Assembly: GCA_907164885.2 (NCBI GenBank)
Contig: OU015491.1
Location: forward strand, 113,347,194 to 113,411,193
Origin: Dolomedes plantarius
Lineage: Eukaryota > Arthropoda > Arachnida > Araneae > Dolomedidae
DNA: 64,000 bases
Direction of reading: 5' to 3'
The position numbers and the translations under genes are program-made. Below, in pieces: positions 12,031-25,946 of this stretch. The first letter of the stretch is position 1, and the number at the start of each line of letters is the position of its first letter. The notes under the pieces are model-generated. The model was given only the letters and a program-made list of their open reading frames with translations. It was not told the origin of the DNA and searched no databases.

Positions 12031-13546
12031 TCCTAAAGCACAAGAATTTAATATAAATTTAGATAGATCCCTGGCATTCATTTTATATCAAATAAATGTT
12101 ACTATCCCTTCTTTGAAATCTATATTTAAATGCTGATAAATAAATATCACCGACACTCCTCTTGAGTCTTCGATAGTGGTATAATAATATATATGTAAGA
12201 TTAATTATAAATGCATCATGGTATCAATAAAATTTATAGTCCGCAAATACAAGAAAATTTCATACTATTCCCAAGGTGAGATGTTTTTATGTATTCTGAA
12301 AAATCTATTGCTAGGTTATTCAGGAACGTATTTCTCTTGATTACTTAAAACGTATACAATTAAATATATAGCATCGGTTTTTGTTTAATATAGTTCGTGT
12401 TTAGACACATATATATTCAAAAATATATTGTTCAATATCGTAATATCCTTTAAAAAATAGTTTTCAACTTGAAAGGTCATCAAACTGCTTTTACTGCAAC
12501 TATTATTACTCATTAAGCATGCTAAAATATTCTGTTTAGAGTTCTTTAACCCTAAAATATATTCTTAGCATTAAATAGATATTTTGAAATACCAGTTTTG
12601 AAATCCCAAATAAAATATTTGATTTCGAAATATCTTACGTTCCTAGTTTGATCACAATATTCAGTTCCAAGAAGTCAGATATTGATATTTAGACATTTTA
12701 AACCAAGAAACTTTCAAAGTTTTAAAAACATTTTATGGTGACCCTATTCCTCCTAGAATATTGCTTGGGAAAAAAAATAAAATCTAGCAAAAATCTATTT
12801 GTAAATGCCATGTCAGAGAACCATTTATCTGGTTTCAAATTCAGAATATTTGAGAAAGAAGTTTTTCTGTGCTAGAAATGACGAAATCAAAGGAACGCAT
12901 TGATATGCCGTTCAAGGTGCCAGCTTTAGATTAAAGTGTAGGGAGAGGGAAAAAAATCGGTGCAGTGTTGGGGAAAACACAAAATACCAAAGCTGGACAT
13001 GTTGGGCGTAGGTTAGGTTTTTCTTGTTTTTTTTATTCCCCAAGTCTCAGCTTAGAGATAAGTTCAGAAGCTAGAGATATCGGATTTAGATTCAATATGT
13101 AAAGTAAAATACATTTGGTGGCTTTGCTTCATATTTCCACAAAGCTTTGGAAAAAGACACCTTGAACTACTTGTAAATACTATTTCGTTTTATTTAAAAT
13201 TATAGGTAGATTTTAATGTTAAAGTACATTTAAAAATTAAATCTGTACTTTAAAAATCTGTACTTCTGTAAAAATTAAATCTGTACCAGTTTAGATGATA
13301 ACATACAACTATATTTACATATTTTGGGATAGCTTTCGAAATTTTAATAGACAGGCAAAAAAATGATAATTCTGGTGTAAAATATCATCAGAATGTTTTG
13401 TAGTGATCGTAATAAAACCGAGATGCAAATTTAGTGTTTCGAAGAACATAAATTTAGACAGATAGACCCAAAACCATAATTTTTTCCCGTTAATCTTTCA
13501 TTTCGCCAGATATATCCAGGCTAGCTCGTGACCATGTATGTAGTCT
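12031..13546. other. AT-rich non-coding DNA
   Basis: Nothing beyond short A/T runs is recognised. A more mixed stretch lies at 12880-13140 without coding signs. Confidence 0.45.
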
Positions 13547-13850
13547 TTCTCACATTCTAAAACTAACTAAACTCACGGCGCAACAGTCCGCCGTTGACCA
13601 AGGCCGGCGGTACCCATCTCCGATTTCTAGACCTTGGGGTGCCGTACAGAATAGGTATCAGTCAGGTGGTCAACCTGACATGGGATCCCCAAAGTTTAGT
13701 TCCCAAGCTTGCTTGGTCCTCATTTTATCGACCCACTCAACTGATGAAAGGCTCAAGGGATGAAAGTCGACCTTGCCCAGCCGCAGGGTCGAACCCGGTA
13801 CCTGTGGGATGGCAGTTTGACGCTTTTAACCATTACGCCACCGGGCGTCC
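13547..13850 (-). mobile_element. tRNA-derived SINE (minus strand)
   Basis: Read on the minus strand from 13850, the head is GGACGCCCGGTGGCGTAATGG. TGGCGTAATGG fits the RNA polymerase III box A consensus exactly, and GGTTCGACCCT about 40 bases on is a near-consensus box B. The body then runs through mixed-composition DNA to a TTAG-rich 3' end near 13547. This is the structure of a SINE using an internal pol III promoter. The 96-codon plus-strand open frame here is an artefact of the SINE. No flanking target duplication was confirmed. Confidence 0.72.
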
Positions 13851-15248
13851 TTTCTCAAATTCAGTATTGTTAAAAAAGAATTAAAAAAATTTAATGCATT
13901 TTAATGGTTTTTAGTTCAATCTGAAACCAAAACCTTCACTTTACATTATGTTTTAAATATCAAATAAAATAGAAGGAACTAAAGATGAAGGAAAAATTAT
14001 TTTTAAAATGACGTATATATTATTAAGACACAAAAATTTCCTTTCCATTACTAAACTTTCTTATAAATTTAATTTATGACTAGTTTGTCATGTAAAATTG
14101 GATTTTTTTCATAAAAATAATTCTCAACGATTTTAGGAAAAGAAAGGGCTATGAGTGTAAGTGCTTCTCAGTCTAACCTGATTGATGAATATTTGCCCTT
14201 TTTTTAATATCGCGCTAATTATAAAGGTCTTGACACATGATGGATGATAAAATTTAGTAAAAGCTTCTGATAAATTAAAATTCGTAAGCACGGAAGCCTA
14301 AATCAGGGGGAGTTTAATTACTTAACTGGAAATAGGAAACTTCAATAAGCATGAATGCAAAAGCTTCTACGCAGATACATGTGAGTATATGAAAGTAAAT
14401 ACACTCATGTATCTGCGTATATCCTGATAAGAGAATAAAATGAGCTATACAATTATCTGTGCCCTAGCATAAATCAAACTTGAAATACTTATATAGTCGC
14501 AGAGGCGTGTTCCAAAAACTGTATCATTATGTTAGGCAAAATTCAAACAATTCGATGTTGCAAACAAACAATGTTGAATGTCAACTTAATAAGCTGTCAT
14601 TTAAGACCCACAGGACTTCCTTGCTTTTTCTGTTTGGATGTCTGGCTGGAAACCAGAATGCCCACATAAAAACAAATGGGGAGATTTGCTAGATGATACG
14701 TCTAGCTCGTGCACACTTTAAGTGGATTGAGAGGGGGAAAATCACAAGCTCCTGTCAAAGATTTTACTGTTCCTAACTCCTTTTTGAGAGCGGTGTAACC
14801 TCACGATTTATCTATCCACATACTTTTGAGGCGTTACTTAGAAGAGCGTGGCTTGCAACCATCCTTGACAGAGATGAACGCCATCCATCTCCTAGACCCC
14901 CACAAAATCGAATGTTGGAGTAATCAGAGTCGAAATGACGCAGGTTAATACTTAGATGAAACTTCTGTAAATACATTACAGAAACATATGTGAATTGTCC
15001 AATGAGATACTCACACCTAATGCTACTGAGACGAAAACGGAACTGTATTAAGCAGCTCGAAACTACTTGTCATTATTGTTGTTTATAATGGTTATTAGAA
15101 GCTATGCATTCCTATGGCCCCCACAGAGTTTCAGGCATGGAAAGAGCCTGGACATACACACCAAGCCGTCCGGCTTATATTCGAAAGCAATGCTAAATGT
15201 GGGTATAATCTCTCGGGTTGAGATTTAAAATTCCAGTTTATAATTAGT
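13851..15248. other. Non-coding DNA between SINE and piggyBac relic
   Basis: No genes are recognised. About 14690-15200 is more complex and less AT-rich, but matches nothing I know. The hairpin at 14369-14421 is listed separately. Confidence 0.4.
14369..14421. repeat. Inverted repeat (hairpin)
   Basis: TACGCAGATACATG is followed after a short loop by CATGTATCTGCGTA, a perfect 14-base inverted pair. Confidence 0.7.
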
Positions 15249-15252
15249 TTAA

Positions 15253-16256
15253 CCCGAGAGCACTCGCGCCCGCTTTCGAACACGAGAACTCGCGCCGGGT
15301 ATCTCATACCCTAGTTCATTTCTGCTATTTAAATATCAATTAATATTGTTTATATGCAAACCTTACGTAACTAAAGAACATAAGATAATAAATTAAAGAT
15401 TTTTAGTGAATTTTAATAATACTTACATTTTTATAGACAATTTTTAAAAACTACATACTGTTCAACACAGACATTTTTCCCATTTTTGACACATAAAATT
15501 TGTTTTTCAGTCCTTATTACTTGGGCAAATTTAACATCGTTTATATTTTGTCTTGAGTTTTTTTGCAGGCGGTTCATTATTAGTGATTTCCAGTTCCATT
15601 GAAGGGCTTGAATAAGTTGTTTTTGTTTGAGGCACCATCATATTTAGCATGTTGCTATTGAAGAGAACATTCCATGCATCTACGGGAGAAGCGACATTTC
15701 TTGAATAATTTGTACTACCTGGAAGCTTAATAATTGCGTTCCTTCAAGGCTTTCTTACATTTTGTCGGTATTTTTTCTTCAGCCATTTTGTAATTTTATC
15801 TTTTCCAATATAAAAATCGGCTGTTGACAGTGAACCTTTATCTTCGGTTTCTGTCTCAATTTCAGTAGAAGAATCGTGATTGCTACAGTATTCTCCATCC
15901 TCAGAGACATCATTATCTTCGGATAAAGCTTCATTATCACTAGAAACAGTCTCTAAAAGGTGTCGCAATTGTTTTATTTCCTCATCGTAATTCAAAAATC
16001 TCGCCATGATGCACTAAACTGACAGAAAAAAAGGAAAGATCTGACTGACGCGAGGACTCGCACGGGTAGGACATACCCGTCGAAATATTTTTCTCAAAAT
16101 CTATTTTTTCAGCAGACTTAGTTTTTACCCCTCTGAAAGAATGTGACCTTGAATACAGCTACACGAAATTTCGGCCTAATCCGATAAGAAGAAGATAACA
16201 AAAACATTTAATGAAAATGGATTGGGTATGTCATACCCGGTGCGAGTTCTCGAGGG
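15253..16256 (-). mobile_element. Internally deleted piggyBac-like element
   Basis: The left end follows TTAA (15249-15252) and begins CCCGAGAGCACTCGCGCC. The right end, complemented, begins CCCTCGAGAACTCGCACC and is followed by TAAA, one base off TTAA. Three copies of a GGGTAnnnnnTACCC palindrome are present, near 15299, 16066 and 16225; two are next to CGAGNACTCGC motifs. The transposase remnant is on the minus strand. At 1004 bp it is a deletion derivative. Confidence 0.82.
15462..16007 (-). pseudogene. piggyBac transposase, N- and C-terminal ends only
   Basis: ATG at 16007 begins an 87-codon acidic N-terminus ending FYIGKDKITKW, the segment that precedes the catalytic core in piggyBac proteins. 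After a frameshift, IIKLPG and ASPVDAWNVLF continue the family pattern. The catalytic core is then absent. The sequence jumps to a basic stretch (PAKKLKTKYKRC) and a Cys-rich tail whose CPSNKD, FMCQ and CLC spacing fits the C-terminal Cys domain that binds the ends. Two in-frame stops interrupt that tail, and the natural stop is near 15462. It is non-functional, but the ends may still be recognised by a related active transposase. Confidence 0.75.
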
Positions 16257-16260
16257 TAAA

Positions 16261-17489
16261 TCTCTTCACGTTTCTCTATATGTTATCTCTATATGTTATA
16301 CAAAAGCTGGAAATAATTTTATGACTCCCCAGTAATTTGCTGTATAGAGTACGTTACGACGGTGATGGAGTTGTATCGGCCTGGGTAAAAACGAAAAAAC
16401 AATTAATTAAATTAGATAAATAAGAGTTAATTCATGGTAGCAGACGTAACTTTTCACCTACCTAGAATTGCGTTAAAATGTTTTATACGAGAATGAACTG
16501 CCAAATGACGGGGAGAAATCCTTGCTAAATTTACCACATCCCCATCAACAGCCCTTTACTAAAAAAGCGTGTACGTCGGTTATGATTCTTGCTCATCTGC
16601 AGATTTTCAAGTTTCGGTCTCCAGTATCTTCTGGGAGATAACAAGGAATTTTTGGAAAAGAGATTTTTTGGAAAGAGATTTTCTGGAAAAGAGATTGCAT
16701 CAAGGGGCAGAATGGAATGAAAAGAACTGAATTTCGATTAGATATGTTGAATAAACTATTACAAAACAGGATGACCTCATTAGTGAACTGAACAACAGAT
16801 AATTTGAACCGAACCACTTCTGTTGCCAAAATAGTATGCACCTAAAACAAGAAGGGAACTTTCAGGATCTCAACTGCTGTGATAGACCTAAATACTCTAG
16901 AAAAGTATCCATCGGCTGAAAGTAAACACATTTAATTTTTCTCCTTCATAATGATTAAATTCCAGAAAAATCATAGATTTTACTTTACTGTCTTATCATA
17001 GGTAGCCATGATTGTTTACCACTGATTGATCCAACAGATATGTAATCAATTTTTCATAGGGGAATCTGCCCTATCTCATCAGCATTCTAAAATATTCTAA
17101 CTATCCTATTTTACATATATCCTCAAAACTAGTATTTTACTGATCATGAACTGTAATTCTTAAATATATATTTACAATGGTCACATTCTACAAAGCACAA
17201 AAAATTAACCCCTATATTATTTTATTTTAACATTTTAAATCATGCTGCACTTGAAGTAGAGCTTAAATGTATACATATAATTCCTCGTGAAGTTAGTATC
17301 TATTAAATAACCAACAGATCGATAACGATGTATGTGCTCCTAATTTCTGCCATAAGATAATTTAAAACACTACATGAAAATAATATGTTTAAATTTCGTT
17401 CGATGTGAGGTTTACTTGCACACCAGTTGGTGTATTAGCACATTCTGGTCTGAAGTAAGAAAAGAATAATGTGTATAAATAAATAAATA
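16261..17489. other. Non-coding DNA
   Basis: No gene or element recognised. A small direct repeat of 'gaaaagagattt' occurs near 16656-16692. Confidence 0.45.
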
Positions 17490-17490
17490 A

Positions 17491-17571
<81 letters not shown>

Positions 17572-17603
17572 ATATATATATAAATATGTATATGTATATA
17601 TAA

Positions 17604-17655
<52 letters not shown>

Positions 17656-17685
17656 TATATATATATATATATAAATATGTATATG

Positions 17686-17763
<78 letters not shown>
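17490..17763. repeat. (TA)n tract with AAAT/GTA interruptions
   Basis: About 270 bases of almost pure TA, with 'taaatatgtatatg' recurring three times as interruption. Tyr/Ile-alternating frames here are artefacts. Confidence 0.95.
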
Positions 17764-19322
<1,559 letters not shown>

Positions 19323-20587
19323 GTTTGAGTGTGTGTATTACATAAACATAGATTTTTATGTGCATAAATATATGTGGAGTGTGAGTAACTATCTTGCCAA
19401 TATCCTGGATCTTCTTGTCTTGTATTAATTTATTTTCATTATAAGCTTTTCCTTTTGGAATCTGAAGTATTCCAATGTTTGGCTTTATGAGCAAAAATGT
19501 ATGTTTCACCAAATCATTAATGGACTCAAATGCTGTTAGATAACCGTTTGGTAAGAAGTATTCCAACTATCTGTATTTGCAAATGGAAAATCTGGACTTT
19601 TCCAAGCTTTTTACTGTTTTTTGTAGAACTTGGGCCACTAGTTTTTGAAGGCTAGTATACTATCTATGGAGATTTGACTAACACTGAATCCTTTCTTCTT
19701 AGAGGATTGAATCAAATCAAGGTATTGTTGCGGTGTGTAAATTCTATCCGTTCGTCGGATTTTTCTCGTTGCAGAGCAAACAGCAATATTATTTGACTTA
19801 CCAGGTACGGGGCTGGGGGTGCCTTGAGTGGATGACAGATCTATACTGTTTGTCCGGCATCCTCCAGCCCCACAGCAAGGGAAAATGCCACCGAACTTGG
19901 GAAATTAACCTTCTACTGCGTATTCAGGCTCTTGCTACGTAGTGACTGGTCTTCAGGTGTATCATGGACGATGGACCTTAATGGTCTGGGGGTCCGAGGT
20001 GTCAAACTCAAAGGTTCTCTGCACTTCATAACTATATTTTTCTGGATGACGATTCCCTTACTTTTTTACACCAGTAGTTTCAATGTCCCTTTCAGATCAG
20101 GATGAAGCCATTTCAGCACTATCCTTGACACGTGAAAACAAATCCTAGCAGGCACAATACATTAGGCCAAAACAATAAAACATGACATCATATTAGATAG
20201 ACCATACTAACATGTTTTTAAAAATACTACAGTTTTCACAGATCATTTAAAAGAGGATTACCGTGTAAATGCAGCCGTCGTTGATTAAACAAAAAAAGAA
20301 AACTGTTATGAGCTACAAACAAAAGGCTAAAGAAATAACAGAACAGCAGATGAAAATACCAGCTGTAAAAGAGCGCGACAACAGTGACAATCTGGTCAAG
20401 CACAGTATCAATAGTTTGAAGAAGGAAACAAAACCGGGATTTGTTCCCTTCTTCAAACTGATAAATATTGAGAGGCCCAATTACACCAGGATGTGAGTGT
20501 TTTTTTCCTCTTTTAGAGCTTACAAGCAGGGTCTATATGTAAAGAACATTTTAGCCCCAAAAATCGAATTTCAATTTTTTGGCGTTT
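19323..20587. other. Non-coding DNA upstream of gypsy pol
   Basis: No LTR, gag or protease is recognisable here, although they would be expected upstream of pol. The phrase 'ttgttcccttcttcaaactg' at about 20440 recurs with one change at about 20586, exactly where the pol reading frame starts. This suggests a junction or short duplication. A 75-codon lysine-rich frame (20269-20496) is unrecognised. Confidence 0.4.
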
Positions 20588-23144
20588 GTTCCTTTCTTCA
20601 AACTGCCGATTCAATAAAATCAAAACTACTAATATTGAAATGCATATACAAGTTGATACTTTAACTCCCATCTGCCACAGACCCCGACGTTTACCATTTA
20701 CTGAGAGAGATATTGTAGATAAACAAGTTAATACTTGGATTCAGGACGGCATTATAGAACCCTGTTCATCAGATTATTCGAGTCAGGTTGTTCTTGTTAA
20801 AAAGAAAGACGGAACCCCACGACTTTGCATCGACTATAGACAATTAAATAAACATATAGTTAAAGATCGATACCCTTTACCTCTCATTGACGACTTACTC
20901 GACAAACTTCAGAATGCTCGTGTTTTCAGTACACTAGATTTTAAAAATGGATTTTTACATGTTAATGTTCATAAAGACAGTCGACGTTATACTTCCTTCG
21001 TGACACATTCAGGTCAGTTTCAGTTTCTTAAAGTTCCCTTTGGTCTTTGTACATCACCTTCCGTATTTCAGCGATTAGTTAACACAGTCTTTAAGGATCT
21101 CATTTTATCAGGTCAGATATTGTTGTACATGGATGACTTAATCATTCCTGCTAAAGATGAAGAGGAAAATATTGAAAAAATAAAATCAGTCTTTTCTGTC
21201 GCTTCTGACTACGGTCTTGAGATAAACTTTAGAAACTGTAAATTCCTTCATACACAAATTGAGTTCCTCGGCCATATTATTCAAAACGGACATTTATTTC
21301 CTTCCCCACTTAAAACAGCCGCCGTTCTAAATTATCCGGAATCAAAAAATCAAAAAGACGTCCAATGTTTTCTTGGTTTGGCTGGTTATTTCCGTAAATT
21401 TATCCAAAACTTTTTGGTTATCGCTAATCCTATATCTAACCTTCTAAAAAAATCTACTATTTTCCATTTTGGAGTAAACGAGAAAAATGCTTTTCATCAA
21501 TTGAAGCAATGTTTGGCTAATAAACCCGTTCTTAATATTTATAATCAAAAAAGTGAAACTAAATTACATACTGATGCTTCTATCCATGGTTTTGGATGCA
21601 TTCTTCTTCAGACGTCCACTGATGATAATTGTTTTCACCCTGTATATTTTGCAAGCAAATCTACATCAGACGCTGAGAAAAATTACTCAAGTTATGAACT
21701 CGAGCTCTTAGCCGCAATTCATGCGTTAAAAAAATTTAGAGTCTATATACTTGGTCAAAAATTTACTATAGTAACAGACTGTAACGCCTTCAAACTTACT
21801 ATGAGCAAGCGTGATCTGAGTGCTAAAATTGCTAGATGGGCACTATTATTAGAAGATTATAATTATACAATTCAACATCGAACTCGAGCGAATATGGCTC
21901 ATGTTGATGCGCTAAGCCGCTATCCGACGATGCTCATTACCACCGATTTTTTGACTTTCGAAATACAAAATGCTCAGTCACACGATCCTAACTTTCAAGC
22001 AATTAAAGAAATTCTTAAGACTAAACAGTATAACGATCATTTTATCAAAGCAAATGTTCTCTACAAGTTAGTTGACGGTTACGAAGTTCTAGTCGTTCCA
22101 GACTCAATGCAAGACGGCATTATCAGAGACGCACACGAGAATGGACATTTTGCTACTAAGAAAATTGAGGAGCAACTCATACAACAGTTTTACATACCTA
22201 ATTTAAAAGATAAAATTGCCAGGTGTATTGGCAACTGTGTTCCATGCATCTTGACGAATCGCAAGTGTGGTAAACAAAAAGGACTCCTACACCCTTTACC
22301 AAAAGAATACATCCCACTCCATACATATCATGTCGATCACTTAAGTCCTCTCGCTACTACTACTAAACGATATAAATATATATTCGCCGTTATCGATAGT
22401 TTCACTAAATTTGTGTGGCTTTACCCGACGAAATCAATTGACGCTGCAGAAGTACTCTCTAAGCTAGAAATTCAAAAACAAGTGTTTGGAAACCCCGTCC
22501 GTATTATTTCGGATCGAGGATCTGCTTTTTTGTCTAATGCCTTTATCGACAATGAGAACATCCAGAATTTGACTATAACCACTGGTCTTCCTCGCGCAAA
22601 TGGACAAGTTGAACGTCTCAATTCTATAATCATTTCTGCTTTATATAAATTGTCCATCCAAGATCTTACGAAGTGGTATACTCATGTGGCTGACGTCCAC
22701 TAAATTATTAACTCAACTTTCCAACACAGCATTAAGATGACTCCTTTCGAACTGCTTTTCGATACAAAAATGCGTGTCCGCAACAATCTCCAAATCACAG
22801 ACCTGTTGAATGCCGAAATACAAACTGAGTTTATAAATTCACGTGACGATCTCCGCAAAGACGCGAAACAACAGAGTTTAAGAGTCCAAGACGAAAACCG
22901 CAAAACCTACAATCTACGACGAAAGACACCTCCGAAGTTCAAGTTGCACGATCTTGTCGCCATAAAACGCACCCAATTCGGACCTCATTTAAAACTCCAT
23001 CCAAAGTTCCTCGGACCGTACAAGATCATCAAACTTAAGCCCAACGACACCTACGATGTTCAAAAGTGTGGACATTTCGACGGACCCTTGCATACCAGTA
23101 CAAGCATCGAGTTCATGAAACCGTGGACTCATAACTTTCCATAA
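20588..23144 (+). pseudogene. pol: gypsy (Metaviridae-type) pol: RT, RNase H, integrase
   Basis: One frame stays open from about 20588 to 23144 except for a TAA at 22701. Counting codons from 20586, reverse transcriptase has RPRRLP, VVLVKKKDG, FGLCTSP and YMDD at 181-184. RNase H has TDAS (Asp 330), YELELLA, TDCNA and HVDALSR. Integrase has a zinc site (His 517, then CIGNCVPC) and acids Asp 584, Asp 643 and Glu 676. Only 32 residues separate the last two, where 35 is usual, suggesting a nine-base deletion. Protease, gag and the 5' LTR are missing, and no ATG start is evident. When intact it would copy the element RNA and integrate the cDNA. Its good preservation implies fairly recent activity. 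Confidence 0.9.
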
Positions 23145-23638
23145 ATCGTTCGGACTAAGCATACTTTGATTTTTGAACTATGTTTTCATATTATTTTTTT
23201 CCTTTTTTCAGGAATCTTCATTAGCCAGGATTGTTTTGCTGTTTAGATGTTACTACAATTTGTGTTATATTTTTCATTTTCTTTTCCAGCTCATTTTGCT
23301 AGTATTATAACCTATGTGTATTCTTATAACTTTTATACTCTTTTTTCATTTCGTCATAATAAATTGTCACCTGTATTTGTTTGTGCCCCTACCAGAATCT
23401 GGGGGCAGATGCTTTTTGACGGATGGCCGATGTGGGATGCCATCCATACAGCCCCATGCATGCCACTCTTACATGGAGTGTGCCCCTGTAAGCCCCGGCG
23501 AGCGCCACCTAGCGGGCGCCGCGAAGAACAGAAGAGATAGACGATATTTTGCTTCCGACGAGCGTGCACGTGTCTGTGCCACGTTGCTTGTTTTTCCCCC
23601 TTTTAGACGTTAGTTCCCCCTGTAAATAATGTCCCTCT
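23145..23638 (+). other. Candidate 3' UTR/LTR of the gypsy element, left part
   Basis: After pol, about 23390-23610 becomes conspicuously GC-rich (gggggcagatgc, ccccggcgagcgcc) in an AT-rich window. The sequence resumes across the Kolobok-like insertion at 27016 with AATAAA-containing DNA. This would fit a 3' LTR split by that insertion, but with no 5' LTR to compare, the boundaries cannot be set. Open frames here are unsupported. Confidence 0.35.
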
Positions 23639-24123
23639 TTAAGGGGGTCCAGGGCACAAAATTCTTAAAATTTTCGAAATTTTTTAATGCATTAAAACAT
23701 TTTCTGTTCTTTTCCGCTTAAAATGGCGTTTAAATCATGTTTCTATCTTAATTAGAACCGGAGATATTCATTTTTTCGTTTTGGTCTGATTTCAAAATCG
23801 AGCTGTCAAGTAGCGGTTGTCATGGGAACGACATCCTGAAATGTAAACATTGAAATGTAAACAAACTTTTTTGCGGCACATTTTTACCAAAATTACTGCA
23901 TATTATTATTTAAACTTTAAATGAATTAGTATTTAACTTGTACTTTATGAATATACACTTCTACTTCTTCTACAAGGAAGTGAAATGAAGTGATAATATT
24001 ATTTACGTTTGAATTTCGATCCGCATGCGAATCATTCTCCGGATATTTCAAACTTAGTTTTTATAAGTATTTTTGCAATTACTTTCGAAATTTTGAAAGA
24101 TTTTCTTAAATAAATCTTTAGAA

Positions 24124-25946
24124 ATGCCAAGGAAAAGGAAATCGGAAGTTTTGAGGGCTGAAATTATGAAGAAAACGCGACTTGCAGAATCACATGGTAG
24201 TATTTCAGTTCCTACAAAAAGTGAGAAAAGTGACATTGCTAAGCGATTAGATGACAGGAAAATGTCTTCACCAGTGAAGGATAACTTGACTGAAAGACTA
24301 GATGATAAGTATATGATTATTAAACAAACTGTTTTACAGTCTATAATTTCAAGCTGCTGTTGTAAAGAATGTATGACTTTAGAAGTGCAGTTTGGTAAAC
24401 CGTTTGGTTTTGCTCAATCTATTGATGTTGTGTGCAAAAATTGTAATTCAGTTTTTACAAAAATTCATCTGGCAAGACACCAGGCCAGGGAAAGTCATAT
24501 GATGTTAATCATAGAGCTGTTGCTGCAGTGACTGAACTAGGGAAAGGACATGTAGCACTGGAAAAATTATCATGTGTAATGAACTTGCCTTGCATGGATT
24601 CCAAAACTTTTACTAGCCACTTGAAAAATTTTCATTCTTCCTGTGTAAAAAGTTTACGTGAGCAGCAAGAAAAAGTGTATTCAAACATTAAAGAAGCATA
24701 TTGTATTTTAAATGAAACTCCGTCAGATATTTTTAATATAACAGTGAGCTACGATGCAACTTGGCATAAAAGAGGTCATACATCCAATTATGCAGTTGGG
24801 TGTGTGATAGATGTGCTAACGGGCTTTGTGATTGACCACGAAGTTTTATCAAAAGTTTGTAATCACTGTGTGCAAGCCGAAAAAGCTCTCAGCAAAGATT
24901 CGCCAGAATTTGCCTCATGGTATGAAGGCCATGCTTTATATTGTGATAAGAATTATGTGGGAACCTCTGGGGGAATGGAAGCTGAAATGGCCTTAAAAAT
25001 CTGGCGCTGTTCAGAGAGGCTTGGATTTCGCTACGTGGAACTTGTTGCAGATGGAGACGTAAAAACTTTTCATGATCTTCAAGCTTCAAATGTGTATGGA
25101 GAGGAAAATCCACTGAAGAAAATAGAATGCGTCAAACATGTTGGTAAGGGGATGGGAACTGCTCTACGAAAACTTGTGGAGAATGAAAAGAAAAGAGGTA
25201 TAACCCTTGGAGGCAAGAAACATGGGAGCCTAAGTGATGCCACAATAAAAAAAGTTACACATTACTACCGAAATGCCATTATTCGTAACAAAGGTAATAT
25301 TCCAAGAATGAAGAGAGATATTTACGCCATTTTACTGCATTGTAGCTCAACAGATAAGAAACTGAAACACACATCTTGCCCTGTTGGCGACGATTCTTGG
25401 TGTTTTTATAATCGTGCAATCGCGCTACAGCCCGCTGCTCACAAAACTGCCATTAAAACGCCTCTGCGAGAAGATGTTGTCGCCAAAATGATGCCTATTT
25501 TCCAGAGGTTAGCCTCGGATTCCTTGTTGGAAAGATGTTCCAAAGGGGAAACGCAAAACAGAAATGAATCTATTCACAATTTGATTTGGAGTCGTTGTCC
25601 CAAAATGATAAACTGCTCAAAAGTGCGAGTAGATATTGCTGCAGCAAGAGGTATATCAGATTTTAACCATGGAATCAAGGTATCCACCTTAAATGTGTTC
25701 CAGTCAGGTTTTATATCCCCCTGTCAATCCTCGGTAACAATGCTAAAGAAAATGCGAAATCGCCATGTTAGAAAGCTTTGTTTAAATCAACAAAGACGTT
25801 TTAACAGTACCGAAAGAGAGTGGAAATGGCAAAAATTAAACTTAATCAGAAGTTTAAGGTACAAGAAGGAGTTTCTTACTCACCTGGAAGCTTTTAAAAG
25901 CTATTTAAACATTTTATTATTAGCTAATCAATGTTTAAACATTTAA
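24124..25946 (+). pseudogene. C2H-type DDE transposase (Kolobok/Mutator-like), one frameshift
   Basis: ATG at 24124 starts a basic N-terminus (MPRKRKSEVLRAEIMKK), then a Cys-rich segment (CCCKEC...CKNC) likely to bind zinc. The frame changes once around 24480-24510; SYDVNHRAVAAV continues in the other frame, which is open to TAA at 25944. Counting from 24528, candidate catalytic residues are Asp 76 (SYDATWHKRG), Asp 175 (VADGD) and Glu 347 (RNESIHN), with CVKH at 201-204 forming the CxxH motif of Mutator/Kolobok-type cores. Combined length is about 600 residues. Intact, it would excise and insert the element at TTAA. Only the single frameshift visibly disables it. Superfamily naming rests on motif and TSD. 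Confidence 0.8.

Noticed and set aside
23247..23613. Overlapping frames of about 70-99 codons downstream of gypsy pol
   Set aside because: They arise from a GC-rich stretch open on both strands and look like LTR or UTR sequence.
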